Source of the DNA: Guillardia theta CCMP2712
Lineage: Eukaryota; Cryptophyceae; Pyrenomonadales; Geminigeraceae
Direction of reading: 5' to 3'
DNA length: 64,000 nt
Assembly: GCF_000315625.1 (NCBI RefSeq)
Contig: NW_005434634.1
Coordinates: forward strand, 240,186-304,185
In this document: positions 34,001 through 46,964 of the stretch, one piece after another
How positions within the stretch are numbered: position 1 is the stretch's first letter
How the letters are laid out: each line of letters begins with the position of its first letter
Notes under the pieces: model-generated
Told to the model about the DNA's origin: nothing
Databases searched by the model: none
The model's input: the letters and a program-made list of their open reading frames with translations, nothing else
Position numbers and translations under genes: made by a program

Positions 34001-37000
34001 TCTGGGACTACTCAACTTGTCGAATTGAAGATCAAAGACGTGGACACTTGTGTGAATACGTTCGATTTCCTCAACACAGGCTCTGATACCTACCCGACAT
34101 ACACTTGTACGACTGTTACCGAGTGTTCTGACAGCCCTTGTGTGAACTTCAGGATCCTTTTGTATTCTTCCAATTTAGCAGGTCTGTGTAGGCTTACGTG
34201 CTTCGGAATCGTGACGTATCCGCGAGTCAAGAGTGAATGTGTTTACAACTTGCCATCCACCATCTTTCCAACTCAGCCTGTTTATATTTGCTCCCCTTTT
34301 CCAAATTGCCAAGGAGAAAAATGTTTTGTGGATTCCAAAATCACGATATCCTACTCCAACCCAACTGTGAACAAGTGAGTTGTATCGATTGCTGTGAATC
34401 TGATTAATGAAGTGTTGCAGCTTTTACGTCTACACTGGCAGTTGGGTGGACCAAGGAGATCTAAGGCTAATCGGGCAACAATCTCAGTGCCTGTGCATCT
34501 CTCAACCTTGCACGGCCTCGAGCTTCGAGCTGTCTGCCCTTGCACGAGCCAGCTCTCCTGGACGATCAGATAGTTACATCGGCTACTCTGTCAAGCTGCA
34601 ATACGGTGACAAGATAGAGTATAGAAACATTGTCTGCCAAGGAGCGCAAGAATGTTCTTCAACAACTGCGTTCGCTCCCTCGGGAAGAATTATCACTGTA
34701 GACAACCCATTCTCATTTGTTCCAAACTCGCAGACAAATTATTGGATATTCAAAGGAAACTACACTGTGAAATGGTACTTGTACTACACAAGCGAGATTA
34801 TTGGAGGCTCAGATACGACTGCAGACGCCATTACTTACGAAGTTACGGATACTCCAGGTGAAGCTGGAACTGTTTTCAGCAGCATACAACCAATCAGCTC
34901 GTATCAGACTCTGCAGATGCTCCCCGACGTGTCTACAGACACCAGCTATCTTGCTGCTTGGAATCAACCACAGATGGAAGGAAAGATTGTTATTGCTCCT
35001 TCGACAGTTCCAATTCCCATGTCATACAACTTGACTTTGTCTCCAAATCTCGTATCTGTCATCTTTCTCGATATAATTTTAGACGATGACTCATTCACAA
35101 ACACCTTCAATGTCACAGTGAATGGACCACAGCAGATGGATTTGCTGGAAACAGGCAACTTCCAGCAGTCGGGGAATCAGAGCGGAGCATTGTACCAAAC
35201 GATTGAAGTTTCTTGTGGCCTCGTGTCATCTGCCTCAACATGCTCCATACTATCGAAACAGCAACTCTTGAGAAGTAGCGGGTACGGTGTTGAAAACGCA
35301 TCCACAAATACGACCTTTTGTGACGACAAAACATACGTTCGATCTACCAGCCTCATGAACGAGTTGATGAACAGTCACCCCGTGTTCAGATATGGATTGA
35401 TATCAAAACTTTGTACATACAATGTGAATAACACCGAGATTTACAATGTCACAGGTTACAACTACACTTGTTTACCGCCCTGCTCCCCCACGCTATATAC
35501 GTATCAGATTTTGGCTCAAGGATGTATACGAAATTGCACTAATCCAGGGCTGATTTGTCACAACACATACGGGCTTTACCCAAACGAGTATGCCTGCTTC
35601 GGTGGAATATACAACGGTCAACCTTGTCTGGGACCGAACGATGCTGCCTCTTGTTTTTCTCCGTTAAGTCCTACAGCATCATGTCAGTTGAGAGACCTTC
35701 AGCCTGGCATTAGTGGACCAGACTTGAAAAACAGTCTCGACAAGTCCGACCCATCCTTGATCGTCCATGCGGTATACAATGGCGATTTGCACTTCTTGGA
35801 CTGGCTCCATCGAGGAGTTCAGGCAGTGTGGAACGAAGTTGCAACAGATGTGGCTGCGGGGTTGGGGTATCAGCTGATCTTGGAGTACCTGATCCGCAAT
35901 GGATGTCCCTGGCGAGATTCAGCGATTGAAAACGCAAAGTTACGAGGGCATGCAACGATAGCCCAATACCTTACAGCCTTGAAACCTCCAACAGGCTCGC
36001 CGAACTACGAGTGTGGGTGCGCCGGGTTCTCCTTGTTCTCCGTCACCGTTGGGATCTCGAGGTGCATCCCGTTCTCGAGTGGCTTCGAGTGTGTGCAGAA
36101 GTGCGGAACCTCCCTCGCAGACGACCCCTCCTGCATCGAAGGGAAGAGCAACTACCTCAACGACTACCAAGACTCCTCCCTCAGTTCTCAATCCTCCCTC
36201 TTCCAACTCCTCGTCGTCACGACACCTCCAGCTCTTGCAAGATGCTCGACCGGGAGCTCACGAGCATTGATCCGAGGGCCTATGAGCGTGTTTCTTTCCA
36301 ACGAAACGAGCTTTCGGGAGCGATCTTGGAGTGGCTCGCGAGAAGGGTTCTCTGATCAAGTCGTGACTTGTCATGGTCAAGAAGCTGTTGCACGAGGTCA
36401 AGCTCCAAAGCTCTTCTGCTCGACCCCAGGGCCACTCATTACCACCGGAATCACCTTCGACTTTCTCAATTACCATCTCTCCGATAAATATTTCCGTGTT
36501 ATCTATATTCCTGCCCAAGGTGTAACAGGTCGAGTAGCCCAATTTAATTTTACGACATCAAGAATAGCTCAATATCCTCAGCAGGATTATCTTGCTTGCG
36601 CTTCTTTCAGCACCTCGCCATGTTCAAACCAGATACCTATTGCAGCTCGGTTTGGATTTGTCAACATTACAATTGAAGGAACAGACTCAAATCCAACTCC
36701 AGAGAAACCAAGCTCCAGCTACAAACTGCTGGAGGATCAAATCACCTTCATGAAGCTTCGGCTGCTTAATTACCCCACATTTCCTAACAAAGTATCAGGT
36801 TACATCAAAGATTTTCCCAAGTACGGTACACTCTATCAAGTGAGGCATGTCAGCAAGCAGCTGAATCTTACCGTAGAACCATTCTTCAACACCTCTGCAT
36901 CTTTTCTGAGCCCAGACAAGTGCGTCACCACATCAATGGATTGCGAGTCAGGAAATTGTGATCACCCTCTGCACGATTGCTATTACGTCAAAGAGACCTT

Positions 37001-40000
37001 CATCCTGGGAGAACCAATACCATATGAAGATGAAACTATAGAACAGGCACCGAAGTCAATTCTGAATTCTACTGCCCACATCGAGAATCTGTTTGATGCT
37101 TCTCAAGGCTCTAATTGTTTCCTTACAGACAGATACGGAAATTCCTTTGTTAACATGTGGGCAGGAGAGATGAGTTGTGACCTCATTTCTCAAGATATCG
37201 TTGGAAGCTACTCCTTTCCGTCGCATTGTCAAAGATGCATGAAGGTCGATCGCTCTGAATTTCCTATCCCCAATGGCTCATGGACAGGCAACCTCCATTA
37301 CCGAAACATCTTCGTTTCAAGGTACAAGTCTAACTACGCCATACAAGCTCCCAACGATCCTGATCAAGGCGGACGATGCAGCGTCAAAGAGTTGTGCAGA
37401 TTGGGCAGCAACACGGCGTCGAAGAGTACTTGTGTGCCTTGGGAGCTGCTCGGACCTGACGGCAGGCCGACCGCGAACGGCAGGCCGCCGGTGGTGGACG
37501 GAAGTGCCTTCAGCTGGAGTGACCTGAACCCTCAAGCCCAGGGCCTGCCATGTCAAGGGGTCAATGACCAGCAGGTCTGCTCAAGGAACGTGTCCTACCT
37601 GTGGCCTCCCGAGTTTGACCCATACCAGTCAACCGTGCCGACTGAAGTCAATCTTACCGAGTATGGCGACCCAGAGGATCCCAACGACTTCTACTCCATC
37701 TGCGGTCAACGTGGAATCAATCAAGTGATGGCGGAATATTCTACTCCAGTTTACATGACAGGGTTTGATATACATCATGAGTTGGCGGACAATGTCTTCT
37801 TTCGGGTTTTGGCGTACACTGAAGAGTTCGTAACACAAGATGAGTACGTGTTTGAGAGTTTTGTGAACAAGTCAACATACACTGTGAACTCACAAACAGT
37901 ATTTCACTTTGCATCCCATGATACCAGGATGGTCAGAAACAGAACTTTCTCTGCTTGCAGTGGTCTTGAGTGGAGAGAAGTGTGGAGAGGGTATGCCAGC
38001 GAGGGCAGGCTGGCGGATTCATTCTATGAGTCCATCATGCAAGGGAGATCTCCTGAGTTCTCCCATCTGAGGATAAGAATTAACCCAACAAACTTCTCGA
38101 CAAAGAAATTACTCATTCAAAGTTGTGGGTTGATGTACGAAGGCCCGGGCAACGAGTTCGGGGGTAACGTGCTAGAAGGCTTGCAAACCCTCGTCCTTGT
38201 CGGGACTGTTGGGAACTGGCCTAGAGGATGGATTTCGAACCCTGAGATCAGACTTGCCTATGTGCCCTTCCCAAACTTCAATGGATTGGATTCGTTTTCT
38301 TTCTATGCAAGGAACTTCAGCTGCCAAGCTTGTCAGTACTCGGAGCCAGACGTTGAGGTCATCGATCTCCAGGTAGCCAACGTCAATGATGTGCCCGAAG
38401 CCATCTGGAAGGAGCTGACGAGCAGTCAGGGGGTCAGTGTGGACTTCGAGCTGCAAGGCGTTGACGCCTCCCCGGATGGACTTGACGGGTGGGTTCAAGG
38501 TGGCGACCTGGCTGAGGGAGCAGGCCAGGGCTCCGTTGCAGGCGTCGGGCCCTTTGGCCCTGTAGGGTTCAACAGTCGGAGCAGCCCCGATCATGAGCCA
38601 GACAGTCAGCTGTCGAGCGAGATCCTCTCCTACCCGCAGCTGGGAACGCTGCAGTCACTGGGCCAGAACTTGTACAGGTACACACCCCCAGCAGGAGGGG
38701 GAGGAAATCCCTTGGCCGTGGTCACATTTGTGATGAGGGATAGTCAAGGCAATACATCAAGTCCTGGTAGGATCTACTTGAACTACAAGTGCCAGCCCGG
38801 GTACAGGATCGATCAAACCTCCAAGACTTGCATCCCCTGTGCTCCAGGATATTTCAAGGCGCAAGAGGACAGCAGGACTGCCTGTTTGGCGTGCCAGGCT
38901 GGCACGTACTCTCTCTACGAGGGTTCTACCGCATGCCTCGCTTGCCCCCCGGGGAAGTTCACAAGTCAAGGAGCTTCCAACTTTTGTACCTCCTGTGCGC
39001 GGGGAACGTTTGCGCCAACAGCAGAATCAAAGGCGTGTCAGGCATGTGCTGCAGGAACCTACGCGCCGAGAGCCGGAGCATCATCCTGCTACCAGTGCGG
39101 TCAACTGTCGTATGCTCCTCTGCCGGGCATGTTCAGGTGTTACGATTGTCCGAGGCTGTCAAGGTCGGCGATCCCAGCAAACACCAACGTGTCCAACTGT
39201 CAATGTGTCTACCAATCCTATCGCAACGCCATCTTCGACAACCGTTCCATCCAGCTGTGGTCGCCGACGGGGGTAGGGGTCCCCAATGAATCCTTCATAG
39301 CACCCAGCGTGCTGGCCATCGAGAGCCCATGGCCCGTGCAGCTCAACCTCTTCGGGTCTAACTGCTCTTCCTGCCCGGACGGCTCGTTCTGCCATGGACT
39401 CAACTTGTACCCCGTCACAAGGATAGCATACTGGACTGACTGGTCCAGCCCCGACAAGGTGTTTTGGCCAGACCATCTCACACCGCAGTTCTACAAGTGC
39501 AACTACAAGAACGTCAGGGAAGTTTGCCTCGGGTATCCCTTGCTGGATCTCCAAGAGCAGCTTCATATCTGTCATTTCAGAAAGAACTATGCTTTCTGCC
39601 CCAACTGGCCGAACCTGACCAATGTCTCCTTCACACACAAGGATCCTGCAAGGTGCAAGGCTGGCTATGACGGGGTGATCTGCAGCCAGTGCCTTGCTTA
39701 CCAACTGCAGCAATGCGTGCCCAGAGGCTCCGACCCAGCGGACGGATGGTTTTCTTGGAAGCGATTCACCCAGTACAGGGGGCAGCTCGCGCAAAGGAAC
39801 GTGGACATTGTAGACTGTTACAGCCTGGGGGAGTGTAGGAGCAACACTGATGCGGCAAACTGCTCAGAGGCTCAACAGCGCTGCCTCTCCAACGGAGATG
39901 TCTGCACGTGGCAGACTGGACACTACTACCGATCTTTTGACAACTTCTGCGAGAAATGTCCAGTGGATGTCAAGGAAGGGTTCTTGGTCTACTTGATCTG

Positions 40001-42339
40001 GTTTGCAAGCTACGCGTTTGTGGTGCTTGTGATTATCTGGATCTACCTCATCGACTTGAACTCCTACTTCATCATGTTGACTTTCTGGCAGACTGCTGCT
40101 CTGCTCGTCGAGTTCCGCATTGCCTGGCCTCAACAAGTTCTTTCCCTGCTCAGCTTGTACTCCATCTCAAACCTCAACATCATGGCCGTCCCTTGGATGT
40201 GCTTCTTCAACTGGCAGCCCAACTTTCTTCAGAGGTGGATCCTGACAAACCTGGTTCTCTTCGGCGTCGTGTCCATGCGTGTCTTGTTGTGGATCTTGCC
40301 ATTCCTGATCTTGCCTCCAAAGATGAAAACAGTGTTCGATTGCTTGGTCAGAGTCTTCACACGAAAATCCAATAGGAGGAACTACGAGGACCATGCAACT
40401 CAGAAGAAAGACGGGGAAGGAGAAGGACAAGGAGAAGGAGAGGGAGAGGAGGGCGATGTAGAAATGGAGCAGGCGGAAGGTGGGGCCGAGGATGGTGAAG
40501 ATGGGCAGACGGCGACTCGGAAAGAAGCGTTTCTGATCAGCAGGTCAGAGGACCAGGACAGCCAGCATGTTCCAGATGAGATCACTCCGATCGAAGCGTT
40601 CGATGAATCGTCAGCTGATTGGGTTCAGACCCCATCGAGAAAGAATCGCCGGAAGGAAGGATGGACTGAGTACAGTGTGCATAATGTTTACCAGACGCAT
40701 ATCCCAAAGATGATCAGAAAGCAAGAGAAACATCCCAACTCATGGATCGACTTCTCGGTTCCATCGACAGCAGTAGATTGGAGGATGAGGAAGAAATACT
40801 TTGACATGGCATGGAGGGAGGCTGTGGCAGTCTTGAATCTGCTGTACATCATGGGATCTGTGAAGACGCTAGAGGTAAAGTACTACTTGTTTGCGCGCTT
40901 CTGATGTGATGCCAGGCTTTCAAATGGACTTACTGGACATCCAAGATTGCTCTTCTAGATGCAGATCCCAGTGTGCAACCGTTTGATACACAACACACGG
41001 CAGTGTTCTCCCTAGCTCTCATCGTACTTCCCATCACGGTTTTCGGACCCGTCATCAACTTTGTTCTCCTGTACATCGGACATCGGCTGAGAATGTTGGA
41101 TGACCCGAGCTTCCGCATTAGGTTCGGGTTCCTGCTGGATCCGTTTGAGAGGAGATTTTGGTACTGGAACTTGGTAGTGTCCCTCCGAAAGATGATCTTC
41201 GTCTTGTCGCTTGTGTTTTTACAGCACAATCTCTTCCTTCAGAAGTTTTTTCCTCTCCTTGCAGTTTGCATCAACTTCATCTTAAACATCGTTTTCAGAC
41301 CCTACAATCTGGAAAGGAACAACCTGCTGGAAAATTTCCTGCTCCTGATCTTGATGCTGCTGCTCCTACTCGGCATGATCAGCCCGATAGACATCGCGCT
41401 GTATCATGATACCAATGGCAGGAATGATCCTGGTCCATATGAAACAAAGATCATTTTGGTCACCATTGCAGCTCAGTTTCTCGTTCAAGTCGTTTCTATC
41501 AGATGTATCATATCTGAGGTCGTGGAGGCGCAACTGCGAATGCCGCTGTGGGCTAGAGCTCCCCTGATGATTATCCTTGCAGCGCTCTCATCCCTGAAAG
41601 GACTAGTCAGTATGACAAAGATCATGTCAGCATACATCTTGAAACCAACGTCAGACCCCGAGGAAGTGAAGGATTCCAAACCTGCCAAGTTACACTACAA
41701 GGCAAGTGACGAGGGCCAGGTGATCACTGGTGATCACTACGCCGACATCTGGTGGCAGAAGTTGTTCAAGATGCGCAAGACAAAGGACGCGCTGAGCAAC
41801 GACGCCTTCCGTGTCAAGAAGTTAAAGGAGGTGCATTGGCTTCAGAACAGATTCACCATTCGCAAGCGAGCCTTCCACCTGGAGAGAAGGATGGAGCAAA
41901 TATATCAGATCGACAGCAAGTCCATGCAGATCCTGCGGTTGGAACGCGAGCTCTCAGAAGCCCTCGATGCAGCCATCGCTTACGCGCGTCGAGAGGAGGG
42001 CGAGTATGCTGATCAGATGTACGACCTGGAGACGGAGCATGAAATTCTTTGCAAAGATTACGAGGAGGCTAAGAGGAAGTATGACGAAGAAGCTGAGAGA
42101 CTGAGCGAGATCGAAGATGAAACCAACTTCTACCAAGCTCAGTTGGATGCTAACATAAGGAAGGTTGGTCAAAGTGAGGAGTGGAAGGGGAAGTTTCTTA
42201 GTGAAAAGGTGAGTCTCGATCCCTGGCCTCTCACTCTCTTACACTCGCACAGGCAAAGCGTGAGAGACTGGAGCAAGAGATTGTTGATTTACAAGCTCAA
42301 ATCAATCAGATTAATCTGGCAGGCCCCAAGGAAGACTGA
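31008..42339 (+). CDS. Giant multidomain surface membrane protein (LamG, cadherin-like, GCC2/GCC3, multi-pass)
   Basis: About 3,500 residues. Exon 1 starts MIWRKWSRRQVILSLLSLSA, a signal peptide. Small exons follow to about 32100. A long exon from about 32285 to 34372 holds a laminin-G/concanavalin fold (MRFDGIDDFIAGSVDVF at 32630, WHHIAVTWV at 32870, GLIDDVRIYNFSMTSRQI at 33570). After a 48-base intron, one exon spans 34421-40874. It contains an ankyrin-like segment (35745-35985), cadherin-like blocks (LLEDQITFMKLRLLNYP at 36725; VPFPNFNGLDSFSFYARNF at 38260), Cys-rich GCC2/GCC3 repeats (CQAGTYSLYEGSTACLACPP, 38785-39160), then membrane helices from 39980. Intron 40875-40915 leads to a second helix cluster (41010-41570) and a cytosolic coiled coil. 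The last exon starts at 42253 and ends GPKED with TGA at 42337-42339. Many NxT/NxS sequons support an extracellular N-terminal part. It is probably a cell-surface receptor or adhesion molecule; the ligand is unknown. Exons before 32285 are less certain. Confidence 0.8.
35745..35985 (+). other. Ankyrin-like segment inside the giant protein's ectodomain
   Basis: This in-frame part of the 34421-40874 exon reads IVHAVYNGDLHFLDWLHRGV, LILEYLIRNGCPWRDSAI and ENAKLRGHATIAQYLTALKP. These are helix-turn-helix units like ankyrin repeats of the CPW type (GHLxxLxWLxxNGCPW). It sits between cysteine-rich, sequon-bearing regions that must be extracellular if the signal peptide and later membrane helices are right. 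Confidence 0.6.
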
Positions 42340-45300
42340 CTTGCTCGACCTTCAGCGCTGCGGGTCGACGGTCGTCTGCATGAGGCCAACCACATGAGCG
42401 AGCACACCTGACAGGATGTCAACACAAGCAGCAGCAACCCACTGCCATCCTTACTGGTTGCCAGGGCTCCCGGCGTTCTCTTGTTGGCGCTGCTGCGAGT
42501 AATGCGCTTAGCGCCCATTGTGAAGGGCGTGCGATGCAGGTGGTATCCTCCCTCGAGCATCGAGATGATTCTCCCCTGCGTTGCAACTTGTCACGGGCGA
42601 TGGCGAGGGGAAGGATACAAGGTACCTCACTGTACCGATCTGCTATCTCGCCAACCCGAAGCGTGAACCACTTGAAGTCTTCTTCTGTCAGCTGCAGCCC
42701 TCCGTCGTTACCCAGCACGTCCTCAGCATGCCCGTCAAAGCCCGAGGAGAGGAAGATGAGGTTGGGTCGGAACGCGGCGAGGTGGGGGAGCATCTGGTTA
42801 GCTGCAATCTCTCGGAATCGATTTGATTCGGTTCCCCGGGGGAGAGGGATCGACAAGATGTTCGGGTTGCCGTCCACCACCCCTACTTGTCGGCTGTCAG
42901 GGTAGAACCCGTCGTCCTGCAAGTGGATGGAGGCAAAGAACACCTAGCGGGCAGTCAGAGGGAGGGGTCGGGCCAGTCAAACTGCTCACGTTCTCGGGGT
43001 CCGTCTCGTCGAGCCAGGGCTTGTAAGATAGAGTGCTGAACTGCACGCCGAACCTTAAAGGAGGAACATCAGACTGCAGACTCTTCAGTCACACGTTTAC
43101 CCGGCGTTACGCAGCCGATAGCGAGGCCGAAGGTTCATGACGCAGGCAGCCGTCCCGTCGCCATAATGAGCATCGAAGTCTATGATGGCAATTCGCTGTA
43201 GAATCCCCTTGTAATTGTACCTGTGAGATAAAGAGTGACTGACAGTGACAGCCTTGCTTCACGGCGCCAACCTCGCATACGCTGCTGCGATCGCAACCGA
43301 GTTGAGCAGGCAAAACCCCTGGGAGGGAGACAAGCGCCCTGCATCATCTGCCACCTGACCCGACGGTCCAGCATGGTGCCCAGGAGGACGGCAGGGCACA
43401 AACACCCTCTTTGGCCCTCCTATCTGCATCACCCGATCTACAGCATAGCAACCTGCTCCTGCACAGACGGCGGCAGCATGGAAGGACGAGCTGCAGATGT
43501 TCGTCTCCTGTACTTCATGGTCAACCACTCCAAGGCCGAGAGATAAGTCACCCCGTCTCCGAGCTCAGCAACCATCCCCGAAGTCAACGTAGAGCACTTT
43601 CCCTGTAGCTCGCACACATACTCCCAGCTGCGCGAGGTCATCAAATGTTGAGGATGAGGAAGAGAAGAGGAGAGAGCGGAGGAGAGAGGAAGAAGAAGAG
43701 AAGGAAAGAGGGCGAAGAGGAGAAGGGGAAGGAGTAGCAAGACTTTACTCGTGTACACGCAGGATGTCTGCCATCGGCGCTTCCAAGTTCCATTGCTCCC
43801 ACAGGAGATGATCGCGCAGCGGATGCTGAGACGAATTTGAGTCTCTTCTCTTCACTCTTGTCCCATGCCCTCAAAGCTCACCTGTGAGAGGACTCCTCCT
43901 TCCCCGATGAGCACGTCCATCCTCTCCTCGGCCTCCTGGTGATCTTTCTTGACGCGATGCATCTGAAACGCCCCGCTGCTCGCAGAGGTCAAGGTCAAGC
44001 TCCCATCCTCCTCCTCCTCCTCATTCTCTTCCTCGTCCTCGTCCTCCTCCCTCACCTGTAGACAATCAGGACCTGTGGCTGGTAGCTGCTGTCTTGTGGA
44101 TGCTTCTCCGTAGTCATAAGAATCTCCTTCTCGTCCAAGTGCTTGCTATGAGGGAGGCTCGACGATAAGTGGCCGATGGCTTTGGTCACCACGTTCAGCC
44201 CCTGGGTGACATGGTCTAGTTTCCAGGACATGACCTGCAGGGCCTCCTGATCCACCAGCTGGGAGTTGGGGCCCTTGGGAGGAGGATAAACACTTTCTCG
44301 TTGAAGCTCCTGCTGCTGTAGGTAGGCAGAGCTCCTGCTTCTGAGCATCGCCACGTCTTCCCCTGGTCTGATCTGCTCCCCTCGTGCAAACGAGTACTCT
44401 TTCGGAGGGAGGCTGGGATGCATGCTGCTGAACGTGTAGCGCTTGTCCGGGTCCGAGGCCTCATACCTCCTCCCAACCACGTCGCTCCCCTGCCTGTAGC
44501 TCTCCTCCTGCAGATGGATGTCTGCTCGCCTTGCGAGGGGATCGTCGATTCCAGCAGGAGGGGCATGAAAAGTCTTGGGGGGAGAAGCCATGCTATCGGC
44601 ACCATAGATCCGCTTGCTGTACTGCGGTGATATGTCAGTGTACGGCACACTGGCCATCTTGGCAGCAGCTGCTGATTGAATGCTGGCGGCAAGCTGGGGA
44701 TCATGGAGCTTCATGCTCGCTTCTTGCGAGGGAGTAGCAAACTCTTGGTAACCCTCGTACACAGCGTTGGAAGGCAGCTTGCTGTCCTCCTGATATCTGC
44801 TCCTCTCCTGCTGATACCCCTTCCTGTAGGAAGGAAACGAGGTTTTCATCCTTGGGCTCGACGACTTCCCTCGTTGAAATTCTTGCTGCTGCCCATGCAT
44901 GCTCGAAAGAACCTCCGCCTGCTGGCTGTTTGCTTGCGGGGCTGCTGTGCTGGGCGGTTGTTTCTGGCCAGTAGAGGATGACAGTTTCTCAACGAGCTGG
45001 AGGAGACGCTGAGCTTCCTGTGGAACCTCCCGACCTTCGCCGGTCTCCCCTGACTTTGACTGACCCGTCTGGGAGATGAAGGGCTGGATGTAGGACAGCG
45101 GATCCTGAGGAGCAAGACCGGACAAGAAGTAGTTCACCCTGCCCTTGAGCTTTTCTACAGATTCCCTGGACCCAGTGATCACAATCGACAACTTGTCATC
45201 GCCTCCATCCTCCACATTCTCAGCATCCTTGCTGCTGTTTTGTGACTGAGGGCTCCACGAGGGGATGTAGATGTGCGATCGCAACATCTTTGCCTGTGCT

Positions 45301-46857
45301 TATCATCAAACGTGCATTGCGCTTGTTCGAACTTTCACCTCATGGCACAGCAGTCGCGCATTCTTACCGTGAGTTCCTATGACCAGACCCACCTTCGACC
45401 TGGACACAGGAACTTCAACTCGGACCTGGTCTCCTATCAACCCAGTCATCTCCAAGTAAATCACCATTGCAGGATCAGTACGGTGCGATTGGATGGCCGG
45501 GAGAGCAGGTTGAGGAGCAACGGCAGGACCGGGAGGAGGAGAGGTTGCCAGCGAGTTGTTTGACTCTGTATATACATTCAGGTCACTTGGGGGAGGAAAG
45601 AGGAACAACAACCGTCGGAACTGGACTTGTGATGAATTTCTGCTGGACTAGAACGAGCGAGGAAAGCCTCATATCCTCCCTCTGTCAAGGTGTCAAGCAC
45701 CTGCCAAGTGAACTCAGGACGGGAAGTGTACTGGATAATTGACACGAAGGGGCAGATTAGCAGGAGAAGTCTTGTAGGGGATTGCTGGGACGGTGAGAGG
45801 AGAGATTCGACACGCGAATGGAAAGGGAGAGGGAGAGAGAAGAGCGGGAGATAGGGAGAGAGGGGGAGGGGGGGAAGGGGGGGAGGAGAGAGAGAGAGAA
45901 GGGGGAGGCAAGCAAGTGAAACATGAGACCGGAGGAGCTGGGAGGGGTTGGAGAAGACATGGGATCTAGATGGGTATACATAGCTCAATGTAAGGGTCTC
46001 AGCTCCTTTCTTGGATGATGCGCTTCGTTTCATACGACTGCCATTGATCCAGACCGAGCAGCAGAATTGGATAAGTTCGTGGGGTAGTCCGACGCGAGAA
46101 ACCTCAACTTTGGGCTGGATGCAAGCACGGGTAAGGAAGGAGAAAAATGGGAAATGGAGACGGGAGACGGGGAGGTACAGTAGAGACTTGCAATATGAGA
46201 GTGGAGGGATGGTTCGAAGGGAGTGAATGAGATGAACAAACTCACATCAGAAAGCGAGTTCGCCCTGCAGTATGACTGAATCCCTTCGAAGAGCTCCGAG
46301 GAACTTCGTGGGTTTATTGATTGCGCGCGAGGGGTACCAGTACCCGGCCCTTGAGCCCCCGTGTCGTTGGGACCCGACAAGATCTGTAGCAGACGGCTCT
46401 GATTCACCATCGTTGCATCCTGCGTTCCATTGAGTTGCTCCTCCCTCCCATCGCCGGCACTCGAGCTTTCATCTCCGTCGTCCACGTTGAGGAACAACTT
46501 TGCAGCGGGAGAAAGCTTCAGCCTGTCGTCGATCTTCTGCTCCTTGTCAGCTACAGAGGCAGTTGACCTCTCCTTCTGTCCTCCCTCTCCAGCCGGGTCG
46601 GTTGACTCTTCGCTATCCATCGAGCTCAGGTCGTCATAGAAGTCGCCTCGAGATTTGCGAGGAAGACCCCCTCCTCCCCGCATGTGCAGCAGCAGAGGGT
46701 CCCTGTACCGACCAGCGGATAGGCTCGACAGGAGCTGAGCTTCTCTGAAGCAGCATCTCCCTGCTATGCTACCTCCTCCTCCTCCTCCTCCTCCTTCCCC
46801 TGCCCCCGCCCCCGCCATTGCGAGCATTGTCGCCAGCATACATTGCGCCCATTGCAT
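42306..46857 (-). CDS. KH domain-histone deacetylase fusion protein
   Basis: Class II-like histone deacetylase carrying an RNA-binding type domain. An N-terminal exon (46250-46857) encodes a Gly-rich and acidic region. A KH fold follows: VRVEVPVSRSKVGLVIGTHG (about 45410) with GTHGKN as the GxxG loop, then LSIVITGSRESVEKLKGRVN. A 410-residue Gln/Ser/Tyr-rich exon (44054-45287) runs into QPQVLIVY. A GTGAGG donor joins this in frame to an exon from about 43977: SGAFQMHRVKKDHQEAEERM, the usual HDAC opening (LVY...H..HxExxERM). Next come HPLRDHLLWEQW, ADILRVH then DWEYVCEL, VFVPCRPPGHHAG (His pair), IAIIDFDAHYGDGT (Zn Asp and His kept), YPDSRQVG, IFLSSGFDGHAED (third Zn ligand) and IISMLEGGYHLH (catalytic Tyr). 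The C-terminal frame is open to 42306, overlapping the tail of the giant gene; an earlier splice could end it before that. N-terminal start and exons near 46050 and 45700 are tentative. Confidence 0.7.
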
Positions 46858-46964
46858 TCGGCCCCCGGAAACCCATGGGGCACAAGCTGAAAACTACCTC
46901 AACTTGTCGTATACAACTTTACTGCCCCATACCCTCCGCCTCAGTTGGCGTCAATGGCAGAAGG
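46858..46964. promoter_or_regulatory. Short divergent (bidirectional) promoter region
   Basis: Only 107 bases separate the putative start codons of the KH-HDAC gene (minus, 46857) and the glycosyltransferase gene (plus, 46965), so both promoters and 5' UTRs must overlap here or within the first exons. I see no TATA-like box. The inference rests on the arrangement alone and on start codons that are not certain. Confidence 0.4.

Noticed and set aside
46011-46226. Plus-strand frame opposite the KH-HDAC 5' exons
   Set aside because: GA-rich antisense shadow without similarity.
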